Positions 15,935-23,469 are shown, counted from the stretch's first letter. The stretch: 24,117 nucleotides of DNA from SZUA-426 sp041666155 (GCA_041666155.1 JBAYHM010000027.1:1-24117); one strand, 5' to 3'. Made by a program: numbers and translations. Notes: a model not told the origin generated them from the letters alone.

Positions 15935-16450
15935 ATGGAATATTACGCGTTACAGGTTCGAACCCGAGCCGAAGACAAATTCATCCGATTATTCAAGGCC
16001 GGCAATCCTGATGACGCGTCTCGTCTCGTATTCCCCCAGCGACGACTCTCTGTCCGAAGAATGGGCAAGATCCGTGATGAGCTCGCGCCTGTTTTTCCCG
16101 GTTACCTTTTCATCGAAGTTGAAGATTCGCTGAACGCAAGACTCCAATGGACGCTCCGCCGAACGGAGGGTTTTTTCCGTTTCCTTCGTTCAAATCAAGA
16201 TATATGTCCCCTTTCCGGTAACGATCTGAGAACCGTTCTCCATTTTATCGGGATTGGATCCGTTTCGGAAAAATCGAAAGTGTACTTCAATGAAGCAGAT
16301 CGAATAGTTGTAGCGGAAGGTCCGCTGAAGGGACTTGAGGGAAACATAGTAAAGGTCGATAAGAGGAAAGGGAGGGCGAAAGTCAAACTCGACCTTTACG
16401 ACGATTCCTTCACCATCGACTTAGCTTTTGAGGTGATCGCGCGTCCGTAG
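15935..16450 (+). CDS. loaP: LoaP-type NusG paralogue, operon-specific antiterminator
   Basis: NusG paralogues of the LoaP/RfaH type bind elongating RNA polymerase and let it pass terminators in long operons. The 171-residue protein has an NGN domain (1-95; MEYYALQVRTRAEDKF, then PVFPGYLFIEV at 52-62) and a C-terminal KOW domain (129-152; GPLKGLEGNIVKVDKRKG). The start MEYYALQV is the usual family start; an upstream ATG at 15899 would add 12 residues and lies before the -10 box. The gene heads a six-gene operon containing polysaccharide-type sugar genes, the context in which LoaP and similar factors are found, including in spirochaetes. It is not the housekeeping NusG as far as context tells, but a genome search for another nusG would be needed to exclude that. 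Confidence 0.8.
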   Translation: MEYYALQVRTRAEDKFIRLFKAGNPDDASRLVFPQRRLSVRRMGKIRDELAPVFPGYLFIEVEDSLNARLQWTLRRTEGFFRFLRSNQDICPLSGNDLRTVLHFIGIGSVSEKSKVYFNEADRIVVAEGPLKGLEGNIVKVDKRKGRAKVKLDLYDDSFTIDLAFEVIARP

Positions 16451-16471
16451 GGTGATTCTTTCGCGACACGT

Positions 16472-17962
16472 ATGACGACGACACAAAGAACAGCGCGCAT
16501 TTATGTGATCGGAGCCGGTTTTGCCGGTCAAAACATAGCTCGGGAAATCAAGGGAAAAGGCATCTTCGGAGAAGTTGTCGCTTTCCTCGACGACGATTCG
16601 GAAAAAATCGGGCATTCCTTAGACGGTATTCCCGTCCTAGGCCCGATCAGGGATGTCGCGCGACTTGTACGCATGAATCCCGCCGATGAAGCCATCATCG
16701 CCATTCCGAGCGCGTCCCGAGAATACCTGCGTGAACTCTACGGTATCCTTAAAAAGGCCGGTTTTGAGCGTATCCGCATCCTTCCCGGCATTTCCCAGAT
16801 CATTGAAGGCGATGCCCATCTCATTCAAGCGCGCAATATCGATCCGCAGGATCTTCTAGGTCGTACGCCGGTGGCCATCGGGCTGAAAGAAAGCCTCCGC
16901 TATCTTCGCGGAAAGCGCGTTCTGGTCACCGGCGCCGGTGGATCGATCGGCGGGGAAATTTGCCGTCAACTTCTCTCAGGCGGCGCGCAACGCCTCTATC
17001 TCTTCGGGCACGGGGAAAACTCCATCTACCAGATCGATCGGGAACTCCGCCTTCTGCAGGAAGAGGGAGTAGGTGAGAAAGCCACTATTGTACCGGTTAT
17101 CGGTGACCTTAAAGATAGAGACTATATGCTTTACATTCTTGGACGCCTCAAGGCCGACGTCATTTTCCATTGCGCAGCGTACAAGCATGTCCCGATGATG
17201 GAAGAAAATCCCGTTGCCGCGGTTGAAAACAACGTGCTGGGTACCGACAACCTTTTAAACGCGGCCCTTGAAAGCGGCGTCAAGCGTTTTGTCCTTATTT
17301 CAACCGATAAGGCTGTTGATCCGGTGTCGGTGTACGGCGCCTCTAAACTATTGTGTGAACGGCTGGTGCTTCGCGCCGGCTCTTCCGCGCAGCACGGGCA
17401 TGAGTTTATGGTCGTGCGCTTCGGTAACGTACTCGGTTCGCGGGGTTCGATCATGCCGCTGTTTCAAAAGCAGATTGAAAAAGGCGGTCCGGTTACCGTC
17501 ACGCATCCTGATGCCTCCCGCTGGTTCATGACTATTCCCGAAGCCTGCTCCTTGGTGCTGAAAGCCGGAGGCGTCGGTGAAAACGGTAGGCTCTACCTCC
17601 TTGATATGGGTGATCCTGTTCGTATCAAAGATATGGCCGAGCAGATGATACGTTTTTACGGATACGAACCGGATCAGGACATCAAAATTGAATATATCGG
17701 GCTCAGGCCCGGTGAACGGTTAGACGAACGGCTTTGGTCCCAGGATGAATTGCCTTTGGATACCGAATATCCACGCATCAAACGGGTTGAACGCAATAAA
17801 GAGCCGGGGTTTGACTTGACTACTCTGCTTGAGACGCTCAAACCGATATGCAGCTTCGATCCCGCATCCGCGAAAGTGTACCGAGACAGGACTCTGCTGC
17901 GCGCGGCCTTGCGGCAAGCCGTTCCGACGGTTATGATTCCGGAACATGAGCACCCTTTCTGA
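16472..17962 (+). CDS. Soluble nucleotide-sugar 4,6-dehydratase/epimerase (CapD/FlaA1-like SDR) with N-terminal Rossmann domain
   Basis: The 496-residue protein has two Rossmann units. The first (about 9-130; GAGFAGQNI at 14-22, with DD at its second strand) is the CoA/nucleotide-binding-like domain seen in CapD/PglF/WbpM proteins, but the N-terminal membrane helices of those proteins are absent. The second is an extended SDR: GAGGSIGGE (154-162), FHCAAYKHVPMMEENP and the catalytic segment STDKAVDPVSVYGASK with D279, K280, Y288 and K292. The Tyr matches soluble PseB/FlaA1 dehydratases, whereas WbpM and PglF have Met there. Expected reaction: UDP-GlcNAc to a 4-keto-6-deoxy sugar, for surface glycan or flagellin sugar synthesis. 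It follows loaP by 21 bases and overlaps the aminotransferase by 17. Confidence 0.88.
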   Translation: MTTTQRTARIYVIGAGFAGQNIAREIKGKGIFGEVVAFLDDDSEKIGHSLDGIPVLGPIRDVARLVRMNPADEAIIAIPSASREYLRELYGILKKAGFERIRILPGISQIIEGDAHLIQARNIDPQDLLGRTPVAIGLKESLRYLRGKRVLVTGAGGSIGGEICRQLLSGGAQRLYLFGHGENSIYQIDRELRLLQEEGVGEKATIVPVIGDLKDRDYMLYILGRLKADVIFHCAAYKHVPMMEENPVAAVENNVLGTDNLLNAALESGVKRFVLISTDKAVDPVSVYGASKLLCERLVLRAGSSAQHGHEFMVVRFGNVLGSRGSIMPLFQKQIEKGGPVTVTHPDASRWFMTIPEACSLVLKAGGVGENGRLYLLDMGDPVRIKDMAEQMIRFYGYEPDQDIKIEYIGLRPGERLDERLWSQDELPLDTEYPRIKRVERNKEPGFDLTTLLETLKPICSFDPASAKVYRDRTLLRAALRQAVPTVMIPEHEHPF

Positions 17963-19226
17963 CGACTTCGTACCCTTTGCTTTTCCCTTTATCGGTATCG
18001 AGGAAGAAACCGCCGCGCTTCGCGTTCTCCGCTCCGGCTGGTTGACAACGGGCAAGGAAGCGCTGGCTTTTGAAGCAGAGTTTGCCTCCTTTCTTGATCA
18101 AGACGGAAAAAAAGGGCTCCAAGCGTTCGCCGTCAATTCAGCGACAAGCGGTTTGCATTTGGCCCTTGAAGCCTGCGGCGTCGGACCGGGTGACGTCGTG
18201 TTGACCAGCCCCTATACCTTCACCTCCACCGCGGAAGTCGCGCGTTACCTTGGTGCGGATATCGCGTTTTCGGACACGGCTGAAGGTTCATTCAATATCG
18301 ATCCGATAGCGCTGGAGCGAACGCTGGAAAGGCTTTCAAAAGGGCTGCGCGCATACCCCACCCGCGCGCCTGCTCCCTCCGCCGCGTGCCGTCCGGCTTC
18401 CGAAAATGACGAAGGGTACGGTCCAAAAGGTAAACCTTCCGTGGTGATGCCGGTCCATTTTGCGGGACTCCCTTGCGACATGGGCGCTATTCTGACTATT
18501 GCCCGAAAATACGGCGTCCGTGTCGTGGAAGACTCAGCTCATGCGTTCCCCTCGGCAATCGCTGACGGGAAATGGGCGGGAACCTTGGGTGATGTTGGTG
18601 TTTTTTCGTTTTACGCCACCAAGACCATCACGACCGGCGAAGGCGGCATGGTGGTAAGCTCAGATCCGGAAATCGCTTCACGTGTTTCGGTCATGCGTTC
18701 TCACGGCATAGACCGTTCCGTCTGGAATCGCTATACCGACCGAAAGGCTTCCTGGCGCTATGCGGTAGTCGAAGCGGGTTTCAAGTACAATATGCCCGAT
18801 ATTCTCGCCGCGATAGGCCGCGAACAATTGAAACGAGCGTCAAGGCTTTTGGAAATCCGCTTAGGCCTTGCGCAGCGCTATGATCAGGCCTTTGGCGGCG
18901 ATGCTCGTTTCATACTGCCCCCTACCGGTCCCGGCGACGCGCGCCACCTGTATCCGATCCGACTTTCCGCAAGCGCCACGGTTTCGCGCGATTCGGTTAT
19001 TGAAGCCCTCCAAAACGCGAATATCGGGGTTTCCGTTCATTTCATTCCCTTGCATACAATGCCCTATTACGAAACCCGCTATGATTTGACGCCTGAAGAT
19101 TTCCCCAACGCTTGGAAGAATTTCAACGTCGAGATATCTTTGCCCTTGTGGCCGGGATTGAGTGACGCGCAGCAATCTAGGGTTATCGACGCGTTACGAT
19201 CGGCGGTCCCGGAAAGGGCAACATGA
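17946..19226 (+). CDS. DegT/DnrJ/EryC1/StrS-family PLP sugar aminotransferase
   Basis: These enzymes transaminate 4-keto (or 3-keto) nucleotide sugars using pyridoxal phosphate and glutamate, so this enzyme plausibly acts on the product of the dehydratase gene just upstream. The 426-residue protein has LRSGWLTTGKEALAFE at the N-terminus, SATSGLHLALEACGVGPGD, the PLP-pairing Asp in VVEDSAHAF (D196) and the Schiff-base lysine K226 in FSFYATKTITTGEGG. The segment about 132-163 (rich in Ala, Pro and charged residues) is a longer insertion than I expect for the family, lying before VVMPVHFAG. Its start overlaps the dehydratase end by 17 bases, and its stop overlaps the next ATG (ATGA). The sugar is unknown. 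Confidence 0.9.
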   Translation: MSTLSDDFVPFAFPFIGIEEETAALRVLRSGWLTTGKEALAFEAEFASFLDQDGKKGLQAFAVNSATSGLHLALEACGVGPGDVVLTSPYTFTSTAEVARYLGADIAFSDTAEGSFNIDPIALERTLERLSKGLRAYPTRAPAPSAACRPASENDEGYGPKGKPSVVMPVHFAGLPCDMGAILTIARKYGVRVVEDSAHAFPSAIADGKWAGTLGDVGVFSFYATKTITTGEGGMVVSSDPEIASRVSVMRSHGIDRSVWNRYTDRKASWRYAVVEAGFKYNMPDILAAIGREQLKRASRLLEIRLGLAQRYDQAFGGDARFILPPTGPGDARHLYPIRLSASATVSRDSVIEALQNANIGVSVHFIPLHTMPYYETRYDLTPEDFPNAWKNFNVEISLPLWPGLSDAQQSRVIDALRSAVPERAT

Positions 19227-21313
19227 GCGACAGCGATGACCTAAACGGCAAACGCGTCTTTGTAGAAGATTTGCATCCGGCCGGACTCTATCATGCGGCT
19301 TTGGTCAGGTCCAAGATCGCGCACGGCAAATTACGCGGAATAGAAACGCCGAAACTTTCTCACGGAAATATACTTATCCGAGCTTCGGATATTCCCGGTC
19401 AAAATCGAATGGAAGGTTATGGGGATGATTCTCCCATTCTCGCGGCCGACGAAATCAAGTACATCGGAGAACCGGTAGCTATTCTGGTCGGACCGGATAA
19501 AAGCATTGTTGACCGGCTTGCCTCTGAATGTGTTGTTTCGGCCGATATTCTCCCCGCCAATTATTCCTTTGAGAAATTTTCTTCGGATCGGCTCGCCGCA
19601 AAGCGTACGGCCGTTTTCGGCGATCCGGACGACGCGTTCGCCAAAGCCGCTCATATTGTTGAGGGGGTTTGTCGTACGGGGCGCCAAGAACATTGGTATG
19701 CCGAGCCGCAAGGAGCAATAGCTTCTTTTTCCTACGATAAGTTGGAAATCTTTACAGCCACGCAATGGCCTTTTCATGTCCGTTCGACCGTGTCTTCCGT
19801 TCTGGATGTTCGTGCCGAAGACATCGTCGTTCATCCCTGCGAAGTCGGGGTCCATTTGGATGGGAAAATTTGGTACCCGTCGCTCTTGTCGGCGTACGTA
19901 GCCTTGGCGGCTCTTGTGTGCCGAAAGCCGGTAAAGCTTTTTCTGACGCGCGAGGAAGATTTTCTCTTTTCACCAAAGAGGCCGCCCTCCGTGATCCGAC
20001 ACCGATCAGCGATTGGGAAAACTGGCGAACTTTTAGCCTTGGAAGCACGTGCGGTTATCGACGTCGGCGCATTCGCCCCTTTCGCCGATGAAACGTTGGA
20101 TCGCATGTGTTTGGGATCGATTGGAGCGTACCGCTGTCCGAACGTGAGGGTTGAAGGATTTGCCGTTCGAACCAATACGCCTCCCGCGGGCCCCTTCGCC
20201 GGATTCGGTTTGGCACAAGCCTTCTTTGCCGTAGAGCGCCATGCATCCCATATCGCGGAGACTTGCGAGATTGATCCGGTGGATTGGCGAAAAGCCTATG
20301 CTCTGGGAAAAAATGATAGTTGGATAGGTAAGACGACTCAAAAGGACACTATTCCTTCCGCGGAACTGATTGATAGTGTCGTTACGATGAGCGACTATCG
20401 GCGCAAGTGGGCTTCCTATGAATTGCTGAAAAATGGTCGTGAATCACATAAAGACGGCCCTTTGCGCGGGATCGGCATATCATTCGCCTATCAGGGGAAC
20501 GGGTTTCTGTCGCACGGAAGATTGTCGGGCAATTTTTCCGTTGAAGCGACTCTTGAAAAAAACGGGACCCTTGAGATTCGAACCAGCGCCGTTTCGGGCA
20601 GTCGGGAAACGGCGGCTTTATGGCGCCGGGTCGCCGCGGAAGCGCTCTCTCTTTCAGATGCGGATATCCGCATAGCCCCCAACAGCACTGACCGCGTACC
20701 GGACTCAGGCCCGTCAAGTTTATCCAGAAACGTAACAGTGGTCACCAGGCTCATCGAGCGTTGTTGCATCGCAATCAGAAAGCAACGTTTCCGGGACCCC
20801 CTCCCGATCACGGTGAAACGAAGTTTTCGTAATCCGCGGTCGCTTGAATGGGGTGGAAAAAAAATGGACTACAGTCCGTTTCCTCTCTTTAGCTGGGGAG
20901 CCGCGGTGGTTGAGGTTGAGATCAATCCCATTCTCTATATACCGCAAGTACGCGGTGTATGGCTTTGCGTCGACGGCGGAAAGATTTTTTCAGAACGCAG
21001 AGCCCGTTCATCACTTGAAAACGCGGTCATACATTCCCTCGGTTGGGCTTCTCGGGAACGTATAGAACCGCTGGATGGTTCCTTTTCCGGCGGCGAACCG
21101 ATTCATTACGATCTGGCTCCACCGTCGGGGGCTCCTACGATAAAAGTGGATTTTTTTTGGAACGATTCCACTGTGCCAAAGGGAATCGGCGAACTCCCCT
21201 TCTCTTGCGTGCCGGCAGCGTTCGCCCAAGCAGTTTCCCAAGCCGCAGGCGTATCGTTCGATGTGATACCGCTGGATCCTCGCTTGATTAGAGACGCGTT
21301 GGAGGACTCGTGA
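19223..21313 (+). CDS. Molybdenum-hydroxylase-like large subunit (xanthine dehydrogenase/aldehyde oxidase family), divergent
   Basis: The family hydroxylates purines, aldehydes or heterocycles at a molybdopterin centre in a complex with 2Fe-2S and FAD subunits; both follow here. The 696-residue protein covers the a/b hammerhead domain (about 8-110) and the two Mo-binding domains. Recognisable landmarks are ILAADEIKYIGEPVAILVG (72-90), QEHWYAEPQGA (155-165), TNTPPAGPFAGFG (317-329), PDSGPSSLSR (493-502) and KGIGELP, whose E657 aligns with the catalytic Glu. Hallmarks are altered: GGGFGGK reads VGVHLDGK (208-215), FRGFG reads FAGFG (A326 for Arg), and the GQG loop reads SGSRETA (458-464). Activity and cofactor are therefore uncertain. 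ATGA overlap with the aminotransferase, GTGA overlap with the FeS gene. Confidence 0.85.
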   Translation: MSDSDDLNGKRVFVEDLHPAGLYHAALVRSKIAHGKLRGIETPKLSHGNILIRASDIPGQNRMEGYGDDSPILAADEIKYIGEPVAILVGPDKSIVDRLASECVVSADILPANYSFEKFSSDRLAAKRTAVFGDPDDAFAKAAHIVEGVCRTGRQEHWYAEPQGAIASFSYDKLEIFTATQWPFHVRSTVSSVLDVRAEDIVVHPCEVGVHLDGKIWYPSLLSAYVALAALVCRKPVKLFLTREEDFLFSPKRPPSVIRHRSAIGKTGELLALEARAVIDVGAFAPFADETLDRMCLGSIGAYRCPNVRVEGFAVRTNTPPAGPFAGFGLAQAFFAVERHASHIAETCEIDPVDWRKAYALGKNDSWIGKTTQKDTIPSAELIDSVVTMSDYRRKWASYELLKNGRESHKDGPLRGIGISFAYQGNGFLSHGRLSGNFSVEATLEKNGTLEIRTSAVSGSRETAALWRRVAAEALSLSDADIRIAPNSTDRVPDSGPSSLSRNVTVVTRLIERCCIAIRKQRFRDPLPITVKRSFRNPRSLEWGGKKMDYSPFPLFSWGAAVVEVEINPILYIPQVRGVWLCVDGGKIFSERRARSSLENAVIHSLGWASRERIEPLDGSFSGGEPIHYDLAPPSGAPTIKVDFFWNDSTVPKGIGELPFSCVPAAFAQAVSQAAGVSFDVIPLDPRLIRDALEDS

Positions 21314-21795
21314 CAATCGAATTCATTCTGAACGGCGAAGACGTCGTGGTTCAAACTTCGTTGGATCGTCGATTGATAGATATCCTTCGTGAGAATTTTA
21401 AACTACTCAACGCAAAAGCCGGCTGTCGCGTAGGGCGTTGCGGTTCTTGTTCAGTTATTTTGAACGGTAAAGTTATTCCCTCCTGTTTAGTGAGCGCCTT
21501 TCGTATCCGGGGCGGTGAAGTGATAACTCTTGAAGGATTCTCGCTCACCGATGAATATCAGGATATTGCCTCCGGTTTTTCCCGCGCGGGGGTCGAAAAT
21601 TGCGGTTATTGCGACGCCGCCAAGATACTCGCCGCTGAAGCGCTCTTGGAACAAAATCCGCGGCCGAACAAAGATGAGGTTCTCTCGGCCTTCAACGGTG
21701 TGCTTTGCCGTTGTACGGTTCCCCGCTTATTGGTTGACGGCGTGCTTGCCGCCGCGGATATTCGACAACGGAGGCTCTATGGAAGGGCTCCATAA
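21310..21795 (+). CDS. 2Fe-2S subunit of the molybdenum-hydroxylase-like complex
   Basis: The subunit carries electrons from the Mo site to FAD. It has 161 residues, the usual size for separate small subunits. All eight cluster cysteines are present: a plant-ferredoxin-type cluster C39, C44, C47, C59 (GCRVGRCGSCSV...PSC) and the helical-domain cluster C98, C101, C133, C135 (NCGYC ... LCRCT). The residue before C98 is Asn instead of the usual Gln, and the GY after CRCT is VP. The start is GTG 21310, with GGAGGA 4 to 5 bases upstream, in a GTGA overlap with the large subunit stop. The intact cysteine set indicates selection for clusters even though the large subunit is divergent. Confidence 0.93.
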   Translation: MTIEFILNGEDVVVQTSLDRRLIDILRENFKLLNAKAGCRVGRCGSCSVILNGKVIPSCLVSAFRIRGGEVITLEGFSLTDEYQDIASGFSRAGVENCGYCDAAKILAAEALLEQNPRPNKDEVLSAFNGVLCRCTVPRLLVDGVLAAADIRQRRLYGRAP

Positions 21796-22624
21796 TCAGG
21801 TTTTTTTCCCCACGACGATGGCTGATCTTTTTTCATCCTGGGCTCGCTGTCCCGATGCCGTTCCGTACGCCGGCGGCACTGATCTGATTCTCGGCCAAGG
21901 AGGACGCAGTTTTCTCCTACCGCGAAATATCATATCCCTTGCGCCGATTGAAGAATTGCGGCGGATTTCACGGACGGAACGGTATTTAGAGATAGGCGCG
22001 GCCGTGACTTTAGCGGAAATATTCGCACTTGGGAAAATCGTACCGGAAATACTGCGCTCATCCCTTTCAGAGATAGCGAATCCGCAAGTGCGCAATATCG
22101 CGACAATCGGCGGCAGTCTTTGTTGCCGCAGAAGACGTTTGGACGTATTCGCTCCCTTGGCCGTTTTGGACGCGCGCTTGGAGTTGCGAACGGCGACGAC
22201 TTCTCGATGGGTATCGGTAGGACGTTTCGCGCCGGAAAGCGGCGAGCCGCTGCTGGAGAAGGCGGAACTACTTACCCGTATTCGCGTTCCTCTTGAATCG
22301 TGGAACTACAATCTTTACACCCGTATCGGTGGCATTGGAATACCGACGGAAGACTCGGCTTCTTTCAGTTTTATCGCGCGTGCGGAGAATGATATCCTGA
22401 GCGAAGTACGTCTGGCTTTGGCAGGTATGGAACTGATACGGGACCGATCAATAGAAAATACGATAGTCGGAAAAAGCTTGCCGCTCACTCGTAAGCACGC
22501 ATCGGGTTTTCATGAACGGTGGAGGGACCGTCTGAATGCCTTGAACGCGCCTTATCCGGCGGATCTTTTACGGGATAGGTTCTTGAATCTGGTCGAACAA
22601 GCTGTCATGGGGCTCGCCGAATAA
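21779..22624 (+). CDS. FAD-binding subunit of the molybdenum-hydroxylase-like complex
   Basis: This subunit of the CoxM/XdhB type passes electrons to NAD or another acceptor. It has 281 residues. The FAD_binding_5 motifs are AGGTDLIL (31-38) and NPQVRNIATIGGSL (101-114), followed by a C-terminal CO-dehydrogenase-flavoprotein-like domain (about 175-281). After TIGGSL the family usually has small residues plus Asp (for example ASPxxD); here it is CCRRRRLD, a strongly basic replacement. The start ATG 21779 has GGAGG 5 to 6 bases upstream and overlaps the FeS gene by 17 bases. The open frame continues upstream to 21530, but that part is an out-of-frame shadow of the FeS gene. It is the last gene of the loaP operon. 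Confidence 0.9.
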   Translation: MEGLHNQVFFPTTMADLFSSWARCPDAVPYAGGTDLILGQGGRSFLLPRNIISLAPIEELRRISRTERYLEIGAAVTLAEIFALGKIVPEILRSSLSEIANPQVRNIATIGGSLCCRRRRLDVFAPLAVLDARLELRTATTSRWVSVGRFAPESGEPLLEKAELLTRIRVPLESWNYNLYTRIGGIGIPTEDSASFSFIARAENDILSEVRLALAGMELIRDRSIENTIVGKSLPLTRKHASGFHERWRDRLNALNAPYPADLLRDRFLNLVEQAVMGLAE

Positions 22625-22636
22625 TCAGAAGGAAAC

Positions 22637-23257
22637 TTATTCGGTGGATATTCGACGTGGCAATAAAACTTCCCCGGCGACAGCGCCGGGCTGTACGGCT
22701 TTTTTTGCGATCAAGGCGTCGACAGCCGCCTGAACTTCGGCGGACCTAAGCCCCAGGTGGTGTTCCGCCCATCGAGCAAACGCGAGCCGTTCAATCCGCA
22801 GGCCGTGCACACTCGGTTTGCCCTGTTCGGCGCCGTATTCCGCCAATCCCTTGAGTGTCCGCACATCGCGATTCTCCGAAGCCAGCTTACTTATGGTCTC
22901 GTTCGATTTTCGAATTCGTTCGGAGAGGACTTTGATCATTTTGAACGAAAAATCGGCGTTGTTCTTCGCAAGTGAATAAAAAAGCGCTTCATCCATGACA
23001 AGAAGTTTGCCGTTTTTCTTCGCGATCGCGGTCGCCGATCGCGGCATCGCGTCAATTAGGGCCATTTCCCCGAACACGTCGCCTTTTTTTAGGGTAGTGA
23101 GCGTTTTTGACGTTTCCAGGGAGGTTCGTTTAACGATTTCGATCTCACCGTCGATGATCACGAACATTTGGGTCCCTTCGTCACCTTCGTTGAAGATGAC
23201 GCGGCCTTCCGCGACACCGACGACGTGTTTTTCGTAAATTTCCCTGCGTATGGTCAT
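22637..23257 (-). CDS. CRP-like cyclic-nucleotide-binding protein with degenerate C-terminal domain
   Basis: The 206-residue protein has an N-terminal cNMP-binding beta barrel (about 8-125). Its phosphate-binding cassette is canonical: GDVFGEMALIDAMPRSATAIA region (59-79), keeping E64 and the phosphate-contacting R73. A long C-helix (about 95-125) follows. The C-terminal part (about 135-206, RIERLAFARWAEHHLGLRSAEVQAAVDAL) is suggestive of a winged helix but does not show a clear CRP HTH, so it may be a sensor rather than a classical DNA-binding regulator. ATG 23257 has no ribosome site; a TGCTATAAT extended -10 lies 7 bases upstream. It is convergent with the loaP operon, 12 bases between stops. 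Confidence 0.85.
   Translation of the reverse strand: MTIRREIYEKHVVGVAEGRVIFNEGDEGTQMFVIIDGEIEIVKRTSLETSKTLTTLKKGDVFGEMALIDAMPRSATAIAKKNGKLLVMDEALFYSLAKNNADFSFKMIKVLSERIRKSNETISKLASENRDVRTLKGLAEYGAEQGKPSVHGLRIERLAFARWAEHHLGLRSAEVQAAVDALIAKKAVQPGAVAGEVLLPRRISTE
22673..22707 (+). terminator. GC-rich hairpin with T-tract, candidate terminator of the loaP operon
   Basis: CCCGGCG (22673-22679) and CGCCGGG (22684-22690) form a perfect 7-bp stem with an ACAG loop. A run of T follows at 22700-22706, about 10 bases later. An alternative GCCG (22686-22689)/CGGC (22696-22699) stem abuts the T run. It lies about 50 bases after the FAD-subunit stop, inside the 3' end of the convergent gene. Confidence 0.4.
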
Positions 23258-23264
23258 GTCTTGG

Positions 23265-23273
23265 ATTATAGCA
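23265..23273 (-). promoter_or_regulatory. Extended -10 promoter of the CRP-like gene
   Basis: TGC-TATAAT (23273-23265) is a perfect extended -10. No good -35 is visible 17 bases upstream, as is common for extended -10 promoters. It lies 7 bases before ATG 23257 and overlaps the TAA stop of the 67-residue gene. Confidence 0.55.
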
Positions 23274-23469
23274 TAAAGGGAGCGCCTCCGCCTCCTCGCC
23301 GCGAATTGTCCTCCGGATCATCCAAAACGGAAAATTCGTTTAGTGATCGATAACGAAATATCTCCTTTCTTGATTCGCCGGTTATTTCCTTGATGCTCCT
23401 TTCGGAATAACCCAGCAATCGCATGAAATCGGCAGTCCGGTGTAAAATAGGATATCGACGTGTTTTCAT
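23266..23469 (-). CDS. 67-residue HTH-like small protein
   Basis: The small gene has a strong GGAGG ribosome site 5 bases before ATG 23469, which is why I accept it. The N-terminal 45 residues are basic and helical, with FMRLLGYSERSIKEITG resembling a helix-turn-helix (turn around GYSERS). The C-terminus is short, acidic and then Gly-rich (DDPEDNSRRGGGG), ending APFML. No family is recognised. A small DNA-binding regulator is a reasonable guess, and the 10-bp dyad at 23548-23572, about 80 bases upstream of its start, could be its operator. Its stop codon is part of the -10 box of the following CRP-like gene. Confidence 0.6.
   Translation of the reverse strand: MKTRRYPILHRTADFMRLLGYSERSIKEITGESRKEIFRYRSLNEFSVLDDPEDNSRRGGGGAPFML

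Noticed and set aside
21530..21778. Extended N-terminus of the FAD subunit
   Set aside because: It overlaps the FeS gene in another frame; ATG 21779 has GGAGG and begins where the family begins.
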